From Bradyrhizobium sp. OK095 (lineage in GTDB: Bacteria; Pseudomonadota; Alphaproteobacteria; Rhizobiales; Xanthobacteraceae), in contig NZ_FOBX01000002.1 of NCBI RefSeq assembly GCF_900109945.1, forward strand, positions 798,339-862,338: 64,000 nt of DNA. The letters are read 5' to 3'. The notes below the pieces were generated by a model. That model searched no databases. It was not told the DNA's origin and worked only from the letters and a program-made list of their open reading frames with translations. Both the position numbers and the translations under genes were made by a program. Positions 1 through 8,881 of the stretch are shown here, piece by piece. Positions within the stretch are counted from its first letter, which is position 1; each line of letters opens with the position of its first letter.

Positions 1-571
1 ACAGCACGGTTTCGGTGGGGTCGAGCACCAGGCCATTCGGGCTGATGCCGGTGTCGATGAGGCAATCGAGTCGGCCGCTCGACGAGAGCTTATAGACACG
101 ACCGCTGGGATCGTGCAGGCCGGTCTGGCCCTGGTCCGTGAAATAGATGTCGCCATTGGAAGCGAGATGCAAATCGTTACAGCCGCGGAACGATTCTGAA
201 TTGCGCGCAGTCAGGATCGGCTTGATGCGGCCGTCCCTGGCATCGAGTTCCATGATGCCGTGCATATAGTCGGCCACGAGAATGCGGCCATCGGCGGCGA
301 TCTTCAGTCCGTTCGGCCAGCCATCGTATTCGGTCACCAGCGACCATTCACCATCGGGCGCGATGCGGAAGATGCGACCGAAGGGAATGTCGACGATGTA
401 GAGATGGCCGTCCTTGTCGAAGGACGGACCTTCGATGAAGCTGTCGGTCGGCACGCCCGGCCGGTTGGCATCGGCCCAATCGGTCCGCACGCCCTTGCGG
501 CGGAATTTCTCGGGCATGGCGGAGAAGAGCCTGGTTTCGATCAGGCGCGGCGGCGTTTCCAGGTACATCAT
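1..571 (-). CDS. SMP-30/gluconolactonase/LRE family protein (partial)
   Basis: Six-bladed beta-propeller sugar lactonase family member, truncated by the left window edge; about 190 N-terminal residues are present. The translation has the typical repeated blade pattern: EGPSFDKDGHLYIVD, then GRIFRIAPDGEW, WPNGLKIAADGRILVADY, CNDLHLASNGDIYFTD and SPNGLVLDP. These match the metal- and substrate-site loops of the family (E near the N terminus, N in the third and fourth motifs). Two adjacent ATG codons (571 and 568) can serve as start; neither has a clear ribosome site. Members hydrolyse sugar-acid lactones or related cyclic esters; the substrate cannot be told here. Confidence 0.85.
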   Translation of the reverse strand, partial: MMYLETPPRLIETRLFSAMPEKFRRKGVRTDWADANRPGVPTDSFIEGPSFDKDGHLYIVDIPFGRIFRIAPDGEWSLVTEYDGWPNGLKIAADGRILVADYMHGIMELDARDGRIKPILTARNSESFRGCNDLHLASNGDIYFTDQGQTGLHDPSGRVYKLSSSGRLDCLIDTGISPNGLVLDPTETVL

Positions 572-696
572 GGTTGTTTTGATTGTTGGGTTAGTGACGG
601 GGACCGCGCCAGCATAAGGGACAATGTCGGGGCCGTCGATTGCCGCACAGATCATGGCAGCAAATCAGGCTCAAGCAGGCCGACGGGCAATCCGGA

Positions 697-2559
697 CTAG
701 CTGCCCCGCAATACCCTGAGCGCATTCAGGATAACCGCGACGTCGATCGCCTCCTGCATCAGCGCACCCTCGACTGGCGTGAGATAGCCGAACGCGGCTG
801 CGATCATGCCGAGCGTGGACAGGCCGATGCCTGCATAGACGCTTTCGAGCGCAATCAAGCGCGCGCGCCGCGCGATCTCGATTGCCGGCACGATGCGATC
901 GAGCGTGTCGACCAGCAGCACGGCGTCGGCTGCCTCCGCCGACGCCGCGGCGCCCTTCGCGCCCATGGCAACGCCGACATCGGCCGCAGCCAGCGCCGGC
1001 GCGTCGTTGACGCCGTCGCCGACCATCATCACCGGGCCCGCCTTGCGCTCGGAGAGCACGACCAGGACCTTCTGGTCCGGCGTCAGGTCAGCGCGCACCG
1101 CATCGAGGCCCAAACCGGCAGTGACGGCGTCTGCGACGTCGCGGCGGTCACCGGTCGCGAGCACGATGCGCTCGACTCCGAGACCTCGGAGTTTCGTCAG
1201 CAACGCCGCGATGCCGACGCGGAGCTCGTCGGCGAGCACAATGCGGCCGGCGAGGCGCCCGTCGACCGCGAGCCACACCACGACGGCGCCCGGCGGGTCG
1301 AGGGCTTGCGTGGGATCCAGCTCCCTGTCCGCCGGCGCCAGTTGCGCGCGGACATAGCTGATGCCGCCTACCGCCGCGCGACGTTCCTCCACAATTCCGG
1401 AGATACCCTCGCCCGGTGTCTCGATCATCTCCGTCGGCACCGTCAGCGCGAGGCCGCGGCGCTGCGCCTCGGCGACCAGCGCCTGCGCGATGACGTGCTT
1501 CGAGGCCTGGTCGAGCGAAGCCGCGATGCGGATGACGTCGTCCTCGACGAGGCCTTCGGCGGCGTGGATCGCGACCACGCTGGCCTTGCCGTCGGTCAGC
1601 GTACCCGTCTTGTCGACGACCAACGAGCGAATGCGCGCCATGGTCTCGAGTGCCTTGCCGCCTTTGATCAGGATGCCGTGGTGTGCCGCGCGCGACAGGC
1701 CGGCGACGATGGCGACGGGCACCGCGAGAATGAGCGGGCACGGCGTCGCGACCACCAGCACGGCGACCATGCGGATCGGATCCCGCGTCCAGGCCCACGC
1801 GGCGCCCGCTATTGCAAGCGTGGCGACGAGGAAGACGACCGCATAGCGATCGGCCAGACGTACCATCGGCGCCTTGGAGCGCTGCGCCGCCTCGACCAGG
1901 CGGACGATGCCGGCATAGGTGCTCTGCGCGGCGGGGCGCGCCGCGACGAGATCGAAGGCCTCGCCGGCATTGGTCGCGCCGCTCATCACGGCCTCGCCCG
2001 CCACGCGCTGCACCGGCAGCGACTCCCCGGTCAGCGCCGACTGATCGAGCACCGCAAGCGAACTCGCGAGCGTGCCGTCGACCGGCACGATCTCGCCCTG
2101 GCGGATCAAGAGCCGGTCGCCGGCCGCGACCAGCTCGACGTCGATCTCCTCCAGCTGATGGTCGCGATGGCGCATCGCCGTGCGCGGCGCACGCGAAAGC
2201 AACGCCGTCATCTCGCGCCGCGCGTGGCCTTCGGCAAAGTCTTCAAGATATTGCCCGCCGGCGTACATCAGCGCGACGACGACCGCAGCGAGTTGCTGGC
2301 CAACCAGCAGTGCCGACGTCATCGAGAGCGCAGCCACGATGTCGAGGCCGAACTCGCCGCGGCTCACACCGCGTATGATCTCGACGAGCAGTGCGATCAG
2401 CACGGGCAGCGTCGAGATCGCCCAGACCAGCTCGACCCATTGTTCGTCACCGGTAGCGCGCAGGACGAAGCCCAGCACCAGGCCTGCGGCCGGGAAGCCG
2501 ATCAGGAGCGGGCGAATGGGGACGTCTGACCGAGGCGCGGACACGGAGAACACCGGCAA
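697..2559 (-). CDS. P1B-type heavy-metal-translocating ATPase, TPCP class
   Basis: Membrane metal pump of about 620 residues. Visible motifs: TGES actuator loop (about 177-180), transmembrane metal motif T-P-C-P (272-275), phosphorylation motif DKTGT (Asp316) and the GDGVND hinge. There is no N-terminal HMA domain and no Cys- or His-rich tail. The TPCP motif differs from the CPC of Cu/Zn pumps and is the mark of the rare P1B-5 group, linked to Ni/Fe export in rhizobia. The HP dipeptide usual in the nucleotide domain of P1B pumps is S-K-H-V here (353-356). The start is uncertain: the longest frame begins with TTG, without a ribosome site, and GTG codons follow closely. The gene is monocistronic. 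Confidence 0.88.
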   Translation of the reverse strand: MPVFSVSAPRSDVPIRPLLIGFPAAGLVLGFVLRATGDEQWVELVWAISTLPVLIALLVEIIRGVSRGEFGLDIVAALSMTSALLVGQQLAAVVVALMYAGGQYLEDFAEGHARREMTALLSRAPRTAMRHRDHQLEEIDVELVAAGDRLLIRQGEIVPVDGTLASSLAVLDQSALTGESLPVQRVAGEAVMSGATNAGEAFDLVAARPAAQSTYAGIVRLVEAAQRSKAPMVRLADRYAVVFLVATLAIAGAAWAWTRDPIRMVAVLVVATPCPLILAVPVAIVAGLSRAAHHGILIKGGKALETMARIRSLVVDKTGTLTDGKASVVAIHAAEGLVEDDVIRIAASLDQASKHVIAQALVAEAQRRGLALTVPTEMIETPGEGISGIVEERRAAVGGISYVRAQLAPADRELDPTQALDPPGAVVVWLAVDGRLAGRIVLADELRVGIAALLTKLRGLGVERIVLATGDRRDVADAVTAGLGLDAVRADLTPDQKVLVVLSERKAGPVMMVGDGVNDAPALAAADVGVAMGAKGAAASAEAADAVLLVDTLDRIVPAIEIARRARLIALESVYAGIGLSTLGMIAAAFGYLTPVEGALMQEAIDVAVILNALRVLRGS

Positions 2560-2601
2560 TTAATTGGGTGGCCAGTATCGCCGGGAGCGGATGGCGCCGT
2601 G

Positions 2602-2615
2602 CTGACTCAGATCAA
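2602..2615 (-). promoter_or_regulatory. Possible FixK/FNR-like box upstream of the metal ATPase
   Basis: Read on the minus strand the site is TTGAT-CTGA-GTCAG, one perfect half and one 3/5 half of the TTGAT-N4-ATCAA consensus. Its centre is about 50 nt upstream of the ATPase start. Eight of ten positions match, so this is only a candidate, but a low-oxygen regulon is encoded in the same window. Confidence 0.3.
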
Positions 2616-2636
2616 GTGGATGACAAAGCGTGGCCA

Positions 2637-2680
2637 CCTCTCACTGTCGTCCTGGCGAGAGCCCGGACGACGGTGAGAGG
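2637..2680 (-). terminator. Long hairpin downstream of nasC
   Basis: Two 16-bp arms (2637-2652 and 2665-2680), complementary except for one T/G pair, flank a 12-nt loop. It lies just after the nasC stop codon and before the divergently placed control region of the ATPase. No U-run follows, so it may act as a factor-dependent terminator, 3'-end stabiliser or repeat-derived palindrome. Confidence 0.5.
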
Positions 2681-2688
2681 TACGGCAT

Positions 2689-5400
2689 TTAACTCGCCGC
2701 GCCCGCAAGCTTTGCCTGCTTCGGCGGCGCCATTTCGGTCGTCGCAATCAGCCGCTTCAGCTCGGGGATGCAGGAGCCGCAATTGGTGCCGGCCTTGAGT
2801 TTTGCGCCGATATCGGCCGCCGTGCGCGCGCCGGCAACGATAGTCTCGCAGATGGTGCCGCGGCCGACGCCGAAGCAGGCGCAGACGATCGGGCCGGTTG
2901 AGGCGGCGCCTTCGCTGGACTTGCCTGACAGCAGCATACGGCGCTGATCGTCGGTGACGCGATCGGCCACGAACAGGCCCTTCACCACCTCCCAGTCGCC
3001 GGCGTCATGCGCGGGGCCAACGAACAGGCAGGTCTCGATGCGATCTCCATCAAACGAAGCCGCGCGAAAAACACCGCCGCCGAAATCGCGGTATTCGGCG
3101 ACGTCCTCCCCGGCGACGCCATCGAGCCAGGCCGGCCAGCGCGACAGATCGGCGTTGTCGGCAAAGAGATAACCGAAGCCGCCCGTAACAGTGACGCGGG
3201 TCCACATCAGGTTTGGCGGCAGATCGAGCTGTTTTCGCGACAGCGCAAAACCTCGGAAGACGTATTCATACGGCGTGATCGCCGCCGGCGTCGCTTTGGA
3301 CTCCGGCTGCCCTGAGAACGGATCGGTGAACGGTGCGACCAGCGCGCCGACGCGGCCGTGCGAGGCATTCATCGCGCTCCAGTGGATCGGCGCGAACAGC
3401 GTGCCGCGCTGCTGGCGGTCGCTGACGACGACCTTCAGGATGCACTGGCCGTAGTCGGTGGTGATACGGGCAAAGCCGTCATGGACGATGTTGTATTTGT
3501 TGGCGTCGTCAGGATGGATCTCGACGAACGGCTCGGGCAGATGCGCGCCCAGCCGCTGGCTCAGACCCGTGCGCGTCATGGTGTGCCACTGGTCGCGGAT
3601 GCGTCCGGTGTTGAGACGCAGCGGGCGCGACGGCCCGATCTCGCCGCGCAGCGCAGGCACCTCCGGCGCGACAAAACGGCCCTTGCCGTCATTGGTGAAG
3701 AAGCCGCCTTGCGCGAAGAAACGTTCACCCGGCGCCTCGCCTTCCCGCGCCGGCCACAGCACCGGCTTCAAGGCATCGAAGGCTTCGTCGGATAGCGAGG
3801 TCAGCGCGCCGATGTCGAAATCGCGGCTGCCATCGTTCTCGAAGGCCGAGAGCGCCGCATGTTCGCGGAAGATATCCGCAGCGGATCTGTAATTAAAACT
3901 GTCGCCGAAGCCGAGGCGCTTGGCGGTCTCGCTCACGATCCACCAGTCCGGCCTCGACTCGCCGGGCGCCGGCAGGAACGAGCGCTGGCGCGAGATGCGG
4001 CGCTCGGAGTTGGTCACCGTGCCCGACTTCTCGCCCCAGGCCAGCGCCGGCAGCAGCACATGCGGACCGGCATCGACCGTGTCGTTGGACAGCACGTTCT
4101 CGGACACCACGAACAGCTCGAGCTTCTTCAGCGCCTCGCGCACGAAGTCGGCGTCGGGCAGCGACACTGCCGGGTTGGTGCCCATCACCCACAGCGCCTT
4201 GACCTCGCCGCGGTTGATCGCCTCGAACAACTGCACCGCCTTCAGACCCTCATGGGTCGCGATGCGCGGCGCCTTCCAGAACCGCCGCACCCGATCGATG
4301 TCGGGCGGCGTGAAGTTCATATGCGCGGCGAGCTGGTTGGCGAGGCCGCCGACCTCGCGGCCGCCCATCGCGTTGGGCTGGCCGGTGAGCGAGAACGGCG
4401 AGGCGCCGGGCTTGCCGATGCGACCGGTGGCGAGATGGCAGTTGAGGATCGCGTTGACCTTGTCGGTGCCCTGCGCCGATTGGTTGACGCCCTGCGAGTA
4501 GAGCGTGACGACGCGCTGGGTGTCGCGGAACATCTTGAAGAAGGTGGCGACATCCTGTTCGGAGAGGCCCGTGGCCAGCGCGGTCGCGGTAACGCTGCCG
4601 GCGATGTTGCGCGCGCGGGCCAGCGCGTCGTCGAAGCCCGACGTGTTGCTGGCGATGTAGTCCTGGTCCAATGCGCCGTTGTCGGCGAGATGGACGAACA
4701 GGCCGGAGAACAGCGCGGTGTCGGTGCCGGGCTTGAGGCCGAGGAACAATTCGACGTCGGTTGCGGTGTCGGTGCGGCGCGGATCAATCACGATCATGCG
4801 CGCGCCGCGCTCCTGCTTATTCTTCAACATGCGCTGGAACAGCACCGGGTGGCACCAGGCGGCGTTCGAGCCGACGAAGACCAGCAGATCGGCCTGGTCG
4901 AGATCCTCGTAGCAGCCGGGCACGGTGTCGGCGCCGAAGGCACGGCGGTGGCCGGCGACCGAGGACGACATGCAGAGTCGCGAATTGGTGTCGACGTTTG
5001 CCGTGCCGACAAACCCCTTCATCAGCTTGTTGGCGACGTAATAGTCCTCGGTGAGGAGCTGGCCGGACAGATAGAACGCGACCGCATCAGCGCCGTCGCG
5101 CGCGACGATGTGCTGCATGCGATGGGCGACGTGGTCGAGCGCATCGCTCCAGGCGACGCGCTCCAGCACGCCCTTGCAGCGGATCATCGGATAGAGCAGC
5201 CGGCTCTCGAGCCCAACGGTCTCGCCGAGCGCGGAGCCCTTCGAGCAGAGACGGCCGAAATTGGCGGGATGATCGGGATCGCCTGCGATCGCCGCGCCGC
5301 CCTTGCCGTCGGGCGTCGCGAGCACGCCGCAGCCGACGCCGCAATAGGGGCAGGTCGTCTTGGTGGCGCGGAGTTTTGGATCGATCGCCGTCATCGTCAA
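2689..5400 (-). CDS. nasC: Assimilatory nitrate reductase catalytic subunit
   Basis: Cytoplasmic molybdopterin enzyme that reduces nitrate to nitrite; 903 residues. The N terminus carries the [4Fe-4S] motif CPYCGVGCG...LCSKG (about residues 18-54), followed by the Mo-bisMGD domains of the NasA/NapA family and the C-terminal dinucleotide-binding domain. A BFD-like [2Fe-2S] segment is fused at the end (CACFGVGRGTICE...NCGSCIPELK, about 840-885), as in NasA of bacteria that draw electrons from an NAD(P)H flavoprotein. It overlaps the upstream flavoprotein gene by 4 bp, so the two are co-translated. The long ORF on the opposite strand is a GC artefact. No nitrite reductase is encoded nearby. Confidence 0.96.
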   Translation of the reverse strand: MTMTAIDPKLRATKTTCPYCGVGCGVLATPDGKGGAAIAGDPDHPANFGRLCSKGSALGETVGLESRLLYPMIRCKGVLERVAWSDALDHVAHRMQHIVARDGADAVAFYLSGQLLTEDYYVANKLMKGFVGTANVDTNSRLCMSSSVAGHRRAFGADTVPGCYEDLDQADLLVFVGSNAAWCHPVLFQRMLKNKQERGARMIVIDPRRTDTATDVELFLGLKPGTDTALFSGLFVHLADNGALDQDYIASNTSGFDDALARARNIAGSVTATALATGLSEQDVATFFKMFRDTQRVVTLYSQGVNQSAQGTDKVNAILNCHLATGRIGKPGASPFSLTGQPNAMGGREVGGLANQLAAHMNFTPPDIDRVRRFWKAPRIATHEGLKAVQLFEAINRGEVKALWVMGTNPAVSLPDADFVREALKKLELFVVSENVLSNDTVDAGPHVLLPALAWGEKSGTVTNSERRISRQRSFLPAPGESRPDWWIVSETAKRLGFGDSFNYRSAADIFREHAALSAFENDGSRDFDIGALTSLSDEAFDALKPVLWPAREGEAPGERFFAQGGFFTNDGKGRFVAPEVPALRGEIGPSRPLRLNTGRIRDQWHTMTRTGLSQRLGAHLPEPFVEIHPDDANKYNIVHDGFARITTDYGQCILKVVVSDRQQRGTLFAPIHWSAMNASHGRVGALVAPFTDPFSGQPESKATPAAITPYEYVFRGFALSRKQLDLPPNLMWTRVTVTGGFGYLFADNADLSRWPAWLDGVAGEDVAEYRDFGGGVFRAASFDGDRIETCLFVGPAHDAGDWEVVKGLFVADRVTDDQRRMLLSGKSSEGAASTGPIVCACFGVGRGTICETIVAGARTAADIGAKLKAGTNCGSCIPELKRLIATTEMAPPKQAKLAGAAS

Positions 5401-6614
5401 GCGGCCTTTGAGGGCAGCGCCAGCGCGCGGCCGAACATCATGTCGGAGCGGATCGCGGCGACATTCTCGCGATTACGGATCAGCCCGAGATACCAGAGCG
5501 CATCGGCGGTATCGCCGATCAGCACGGCGCCGGTGAGCCGGCCTTCTGCAATCACGAGCTTCTTGTAGGTGCCGCGCCTGCGATCTGACAGCACGAGGCT
5601 CTCGCTGCCCTCTCCGCCCATGAAATCGCCGGCGGAAAACACGCCGACGCCGGAGACTTTCAGATTGGTTGAGACCACGCTGCCCGGATACGAAGCGGGC
5701 CGCCCGGCGAGATGCTGCGCCAGCACCCGCGCCTGCTCGTAGGCCGGCTCGACCAGACCATAACAGGTGCCGCGATGCTCGGCGCATTCGCCGAGCGCGT
5801 AGATGTCGGGCGAGCCCGTCTGCATCACGTCATTGACGACGATGCCGCGGTTGACCGCGATGCCGGCTTCCTTGGCCAGCGCGCTGTTGGGCCTGATGCC
5901 GGCGGCGAAGATCACCGCATCGGCCTCGAGGCGGCTGCCGTCGGCAAGCTCGACGGCCTCCACCTGGCCATCGCCATGGAGGCACTTGGTGCTGGCATTG
6001 AGCAGGATGCGGATGCCCTTGCGCTCGACCAGAGTCTTCAGCAGATCGGCCGCCGGCCCGTCGAGCTGGCGCTCCATCAACCGGTCCATCAGATGCAGCA
6101 GCGTCACCGGCGCGCCGGCCTTGGCGAGGCCGTAAGCCGCCTCTAAGCCGAGCAGGCCGCCGCCGACCACGACGACGCGCTTCTTCGCGGCCGCAAGCGT
6201 CAGCAACAGGTCGACGTCGCGGGTGTCGCGGAAGGTGTGCACGCCGGCAAGATCGGCGCCCGGCACGTTGAGCCGCAGCGGCGTCGAGCCAGTCGCGAGC
6301 ACGAGCTTGGAATATTCCATGCTCTCTTCGCCGGCGATCTTCAGCTCGCGGCGGCCGGTGTCGATCTCGGTGACGCGATAGCCGTAGCGCACGGTGACGC
6401 CGCGATGGCGCCACCAGTCCGCCGGCCGCAGCTCGATCTCGTGCGAGCCGGTTTCGCCGGCCAGCACGGAAGAGAGCAGCACGCGGTTGTAAGCGAGCCG
6501 CGGCTCTTCGCCGATCACAGCAACCGCGTAGCGGCCGAGTGCGGTCTTGGCGAGCTCGTCGACCAGACGCGCGGCCGCCATACCGTTACCGACGATGACC
6601 AGCGGTTCACTCAC
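5397..6614 (-). CDS. flp: NAD(P)/FAD-dependent reductase of the nitrate assimilation cluster
   Basis: Flavoprotein of 405 residues with two Rossmann sites: GNGMAAARLVDEL at the N terminus (FAD) and VVVGGGLLGLEAAYGL near residue 145 (NAD(P)H). It resembles the N-terminal FAD half of NirB but lacks the siroheme/[4Fe-4S] nitrite reductase part. In B. diazoefficiens the equivalent Flp passes electrons from NADH to NasC and to the haemoglobin Bjgb; that role is inferred here from gene order narK-bjgb-flp-nasC and from the 4-bp overlap with nasC. The ATG at 6614 is close behind the globin gene (10 nt). Confidence 0.93.
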   Translation of the reverse strand: MSEPLVIVGNGMAAARLVDELAKTALGRYAVAVIGEEPRLAYNRVLLSSVLAGETGSHEIELRPADWWRHRGVTVRYGYRVTEIDTGRRELKIAGEESMEYSKLVLATGSTPLRLNVPGADLAGVHTFRDTRDVDLLLTLAAAKKRVVVVGGGLLGLEAAYGLAKAGAPVTLLHLMDRLMERQLDGPAADLLKTLVERKGIRILLNASTKCLHGDGQVEAVELADGSRLEADAVIFAAGIRPNSALAKEAGIAVNRGIVVNDVMQTGSPDIYALGECAEHRGTCYGLVEPAYEQARVLAQHLAGRPASYPGSVVSTNLKVSGVGVFSAGDFMGGEGSESLVLSDRRRGTYKKLVIAEGRLTGAVLIGDTADALWYLGLIRNRENVAAIRSDMMFGRALALPSKAA

Positions 6615-6624
6615 AAGGCATCTC

Positions 6625-7053
6625 CTATTCGGCGGCCTGCGCCTGCGCGCCGTAGGCCTCGGAAATCATGTAGCCTGACAGCACGCCGTAAGCGTCGGTC
6701 CAGGCCGTGGCGAGTTCGGGCGTCCAGGCTTCGCCAAGCCCCTTCTCCAGGGTCCACAGCAAGGTCGCGCCGACCACGGGATAGTGCTCGGCCTTGGCGC
6801 CATAGGCGACATGACGCTTGGCGAGCGCGGAGGCCGCGGGAAGAATCGAGTTCAGGTTCGAGAGACCGCCGACGACGGCGGCGAGCATGCCCATCAGCTT
6901 CTTGCGCTGCTCGGTCATGTCCTCGGGAAACATCGCGCGCACGGACGGCGCCACCTCGAACAGGCGGTCGTAGAACAACACCGAGGCTGCTTCGGAAATC
7001 GGCGCGACCTTGGAAAAGCTCTGCTGGATGAGGGTGATCTGCTCGGGCGTCAT
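6625..7053 (-). CDS. bjgb: Single-domain haemoglobin, NO detoxification
   Basis: Globin of 142 residues resembling the globin domain of flavohaemoglobins and Vitreoscilla Hb, without a reductase domain. The residues expected at key sites are present: Tyr28 (B10), Gln49 (E7) and proximal His81 (F8, in AKRHVAYG). The ATG at 7053 is chosen because AGGAGA lies 8 nt before it; a longer frame starting 42 nt upstream has no such site. In B. diazoefficiens the homologue removes nitric oxide made as a by-product of nitrate assimilation, with the neighbouring flavoprotein as reductant. It lies between narK and flp. Confidence 0.94.
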   Translation of the reverse strand: MTPEQITLIQQSFSKVAPISEAASVLFYDRLFEVAPSVRAMFPEDMTEQRKKLMGMLAAVVGGLSNLNSILPAASALAKRHVAYGAKAEHYPVVGATLLWTLEKGLGEAWTPELATAWTDAYGVLSGYMISEAYGAQAQAAE

Positions 7054-7133
7054 GATGTTCTCCTGCCTGTTTCGGTTTGCCTTGGTGCGCGCCATTGCGA
7101 ACCAGGTTCATGGGTCAAACGTCATCAGCGAGA

Positions 7134-7157
7134 CTTCTCCCCGCGTACGGGGAGAAG
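7134..7157. repeat. Perfect 10-bp-arm hairpin between narK and bjgb
   Basis: CTTCTCCCCG and CGGGGAGAAG flank a 4-nt loop in the 122-bp gap between the narK stop and the globin start. There is no U-run, and the genes look co-transcribed. It resembles short dispersed palindromes common in Bradyrhizobium and could stabilise or process the operon mRNA. Confidence 0.6.
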
Positions 7158-7175
7158 CGAGTTTCATACCAAGTG

Positions 7176-8555
7176 TCACACCCGAGCTTCGGCGAGGCCT
7201 GGCGCGCCCTCACCTTGCGGGCTGCGACGCAGGTAGAACCACCAGGTCAGTGCGAGGCAGGAGGCGTAGAAGCCGAGATAGATCGCGAGCGCGAGCTGCG
7301 GCCCGCCGGTCATGGCGATCGACTTGCCGAAACCGGTCGGGATCAGATAGCCGCCGACGGCACCGACCGCGCCGATGAAGCCGACCGCGGCACCGCTCTC
7401 GATGCTCGCCGTCTTCAGGGCAGCCGCGCGCGCCGCATCGCCCTTGCCGCGAACCTTGAACAAATTCTGCTCGCGGAAGATCGAGGGGATCATGCGGTAG
7501 GTCGAGCCGTTGCCGATGCCGGTCGTGACAAACAGGATCAGGAACATCGACAGGAAGCCGATGAAATCCTTCTGCCCGACGAAGTAGAGCACCCCGACCG
7601 TCGCCGCCGCCATCGCCATGAAATTCCAGAAGGTGAGGATCGAGCCGCCGATCTTGTCGGCGAGCAAGCCGCCGAGCGGCCGCGACAACGAGCCGACCAG
7701 AGGCCCGAGGAAGGCGATCGCGATCGTCACCGTCGGAAACTGCGTCTTGATCAGCAGCGGAAATGCCGCGGAGTAACCGATGAAGGATCCGAACGTCCCG
7801 ATATAAAGATACGCCATGATCCAGGTGTGCTTGCGCTTGACCACCGCGAGCTGGTTCTTGATCGACGATTTGGCGGTGGTGAGGTTGTTCATGAAGAACA
7901 CCGCACCGAACACCGCGATCGCGATCGGTATGACCCACATCAGGCCGGCGTTTTGCAGATACACGCCGCCGACCGGGTTTGCCTGGAACAGGTTGATGAC
8001 CGCGAGCGTCATCAGGATCGGGGTCAGCAGCTGCACGCTGGAGACGCCGATATTGCCGCCAGCCGCGTTCAGCCCCAGCGCCCATCCCTTCATCCTGTCA
8101 GGGAAGAAGAAGGAGATGTTGGTCATGCTGGAGGCGAAATTGCCGCCGCCGAGACCTGCGGTCGAGGCGATCAGCAGCATCAGCCAGAACGGCGTGTCGG
8201 GTAGGCTGACGAAATAGGCGAGCGACAGCGTCGGAATGAACAGGATCGCCGCACTGAAGATGGTCCAGTTGCGGCCGCCGAAGGTCGTGACCGCGAATGT
8301 ATAGGGAAAGCGCATCAATGCGCCGATCAGCCCCGGCACCGCCACGAGCTGGAACAGCTCGTCGGTAGAGTAGTGGAAGCCGGCCTGCGGCAGCTTGGTC
8401 GCAACGATGCTCCAGATCAGCCACACCGAGAAGCCGATATGCTCAGCGACGATCGACCAGATCAGGTTGCGCCGGGCGATCGATTTACCGCCCGCATTCC
8501 AGAACGCCTCATCTTCGGGGCGCCAGTCAGATATCCACGTCGGACTCTTGGTCAT
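7176..8555 (-). CDS. narK: MFS nitrate/nitrite transporter
   Basis: Inner-membrane protein of 459 residues of the NarK/NasA nitrate-nitrite porter family with about 12 hydrophobic segments. It has the glycine-rich nitrate signature in TM5 (TAGLGGGNFASSMTNISFFFP, near residues 130-150) and a second one in TM11 (ESGAAVGFIGAVGAVGGYLIP, near 395-415). The ATG at 8555 follows an AAGGG ribosome site. In this cluster it would export nitrite or import nitrate alongside the ABC importer encoded upstream. Confidence 0.93.
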   Translation of the reverse strand: MTKSPTWISDWRPEDEAFWNAGGKSIARRNLIWSIVAEHIGFSVWLIWSIVATKLPQAGFHYSTDELFQLVAVPGLIGALMRFPYTFAVTTFGGRNWTIFSAAILFIPTLSLAYFVSLPDTPFWLMLLIASTAGLGGGNFASSMTNISFFFPDRMKGWALGLNAAGGNIGVSSVQLLTPILMTLAVINLFQANPVGGVYLQNAGLMWVIPIAIAVFGAVFFMNNLTTAKSSIKNQLAVVKRKHTWIMAYLYIGTFGSFIGYSAAFPLLIKTQFPTVTIAIAFLGPLVGSLSRPLGGLLADKIGGSILTFWNFMAMAAATVGVLYFVGQKDFIGFLSMFLILFVTTGIGNGSTYRMIPSIFREQNLFKVRGKGDAARAAALKTASIESGAAVGFIGAVGAVGGYLIPTGFGKSIAMTGGPQLALAIYLGFYASCLALTWWFYLRRSPQGEGAPGLAEARV

Positions 8556-8881
8556 TGCAAATCCCTTCTAGGCTCACCGCTGCTTCGTTGCAGGCTCTGC
8601 CTCCAGGCATGGAGGCGCGCGTCGAGGCCAAGCCCCGATGGCGAGTTCACGATGCTGATTGATGATGTGAGGGACGTCGTCGTTGGCGTCGGGCAAGGTA
8701 ATTCAACTTCCGTGCCAACTGCGCGCAATCAGGAAATACAGGGAATTCAGGAGCTTATTCGAATTGCCCGAAGCTTTTGCAAGGCGATTTCGCACGCATA
8801 TTTTGCGATTCGCTCAATCCTTGTGCGGCGCACAAGGATTGAGCTTGATGATCCAAAATTAGGCGAAGCGTTAACGATGCG
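8556..8881. other. 326-bp gap between nrtC and narK
   Basis: No gene is visible. It holds the 33-nt palindrome described separately and an AT-richer stretch (about 8700-8820) that could house a second promoter for narK-bjgb-flp-nasC. No sigma-54 GG-N10-GC site with reasonable flanks was found on the minus strand. Confidence 0.6.
8812..8844. promoter_or_regulatory. 33-nt perfect palindrome upstream of narK
   Basis: Arms GCTCAATCCTTGTGCG (8812-8827) and its exact reverse complement (8829-8844) share a single central G. The inner 15 bp, TTGTGCGGCGCACAA, is the exact reverse complement of the 15-mer at 12270-12284 in the nrtA-nirC intergenic region. It begins 38 nt after the nrtC stop. It could be an operator, or a hairpin that separates the ABC-transporter mRNA from the narK part. 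Confidence 0.7.

Noticed and set aside
640..2529. 629-codon open frame opposite the metal ATPase
   Set aside because: Low-complexity Arg/Asp/His composition, no motif; the minus-strand ATPase explains the region fully.
3859..5568. 569-codon frame opposite nasC
   Set aside because: Antisense shadow; the catalytic motifs of NasC are on the minus strand.
8556..8811. Sigma-54 promoter before narK
   Set aside because: Several GC and CC pairs were examined for the minus-strand GG-N10-GC pattern; none had correct spacing with TGGCAC/TTGC context.
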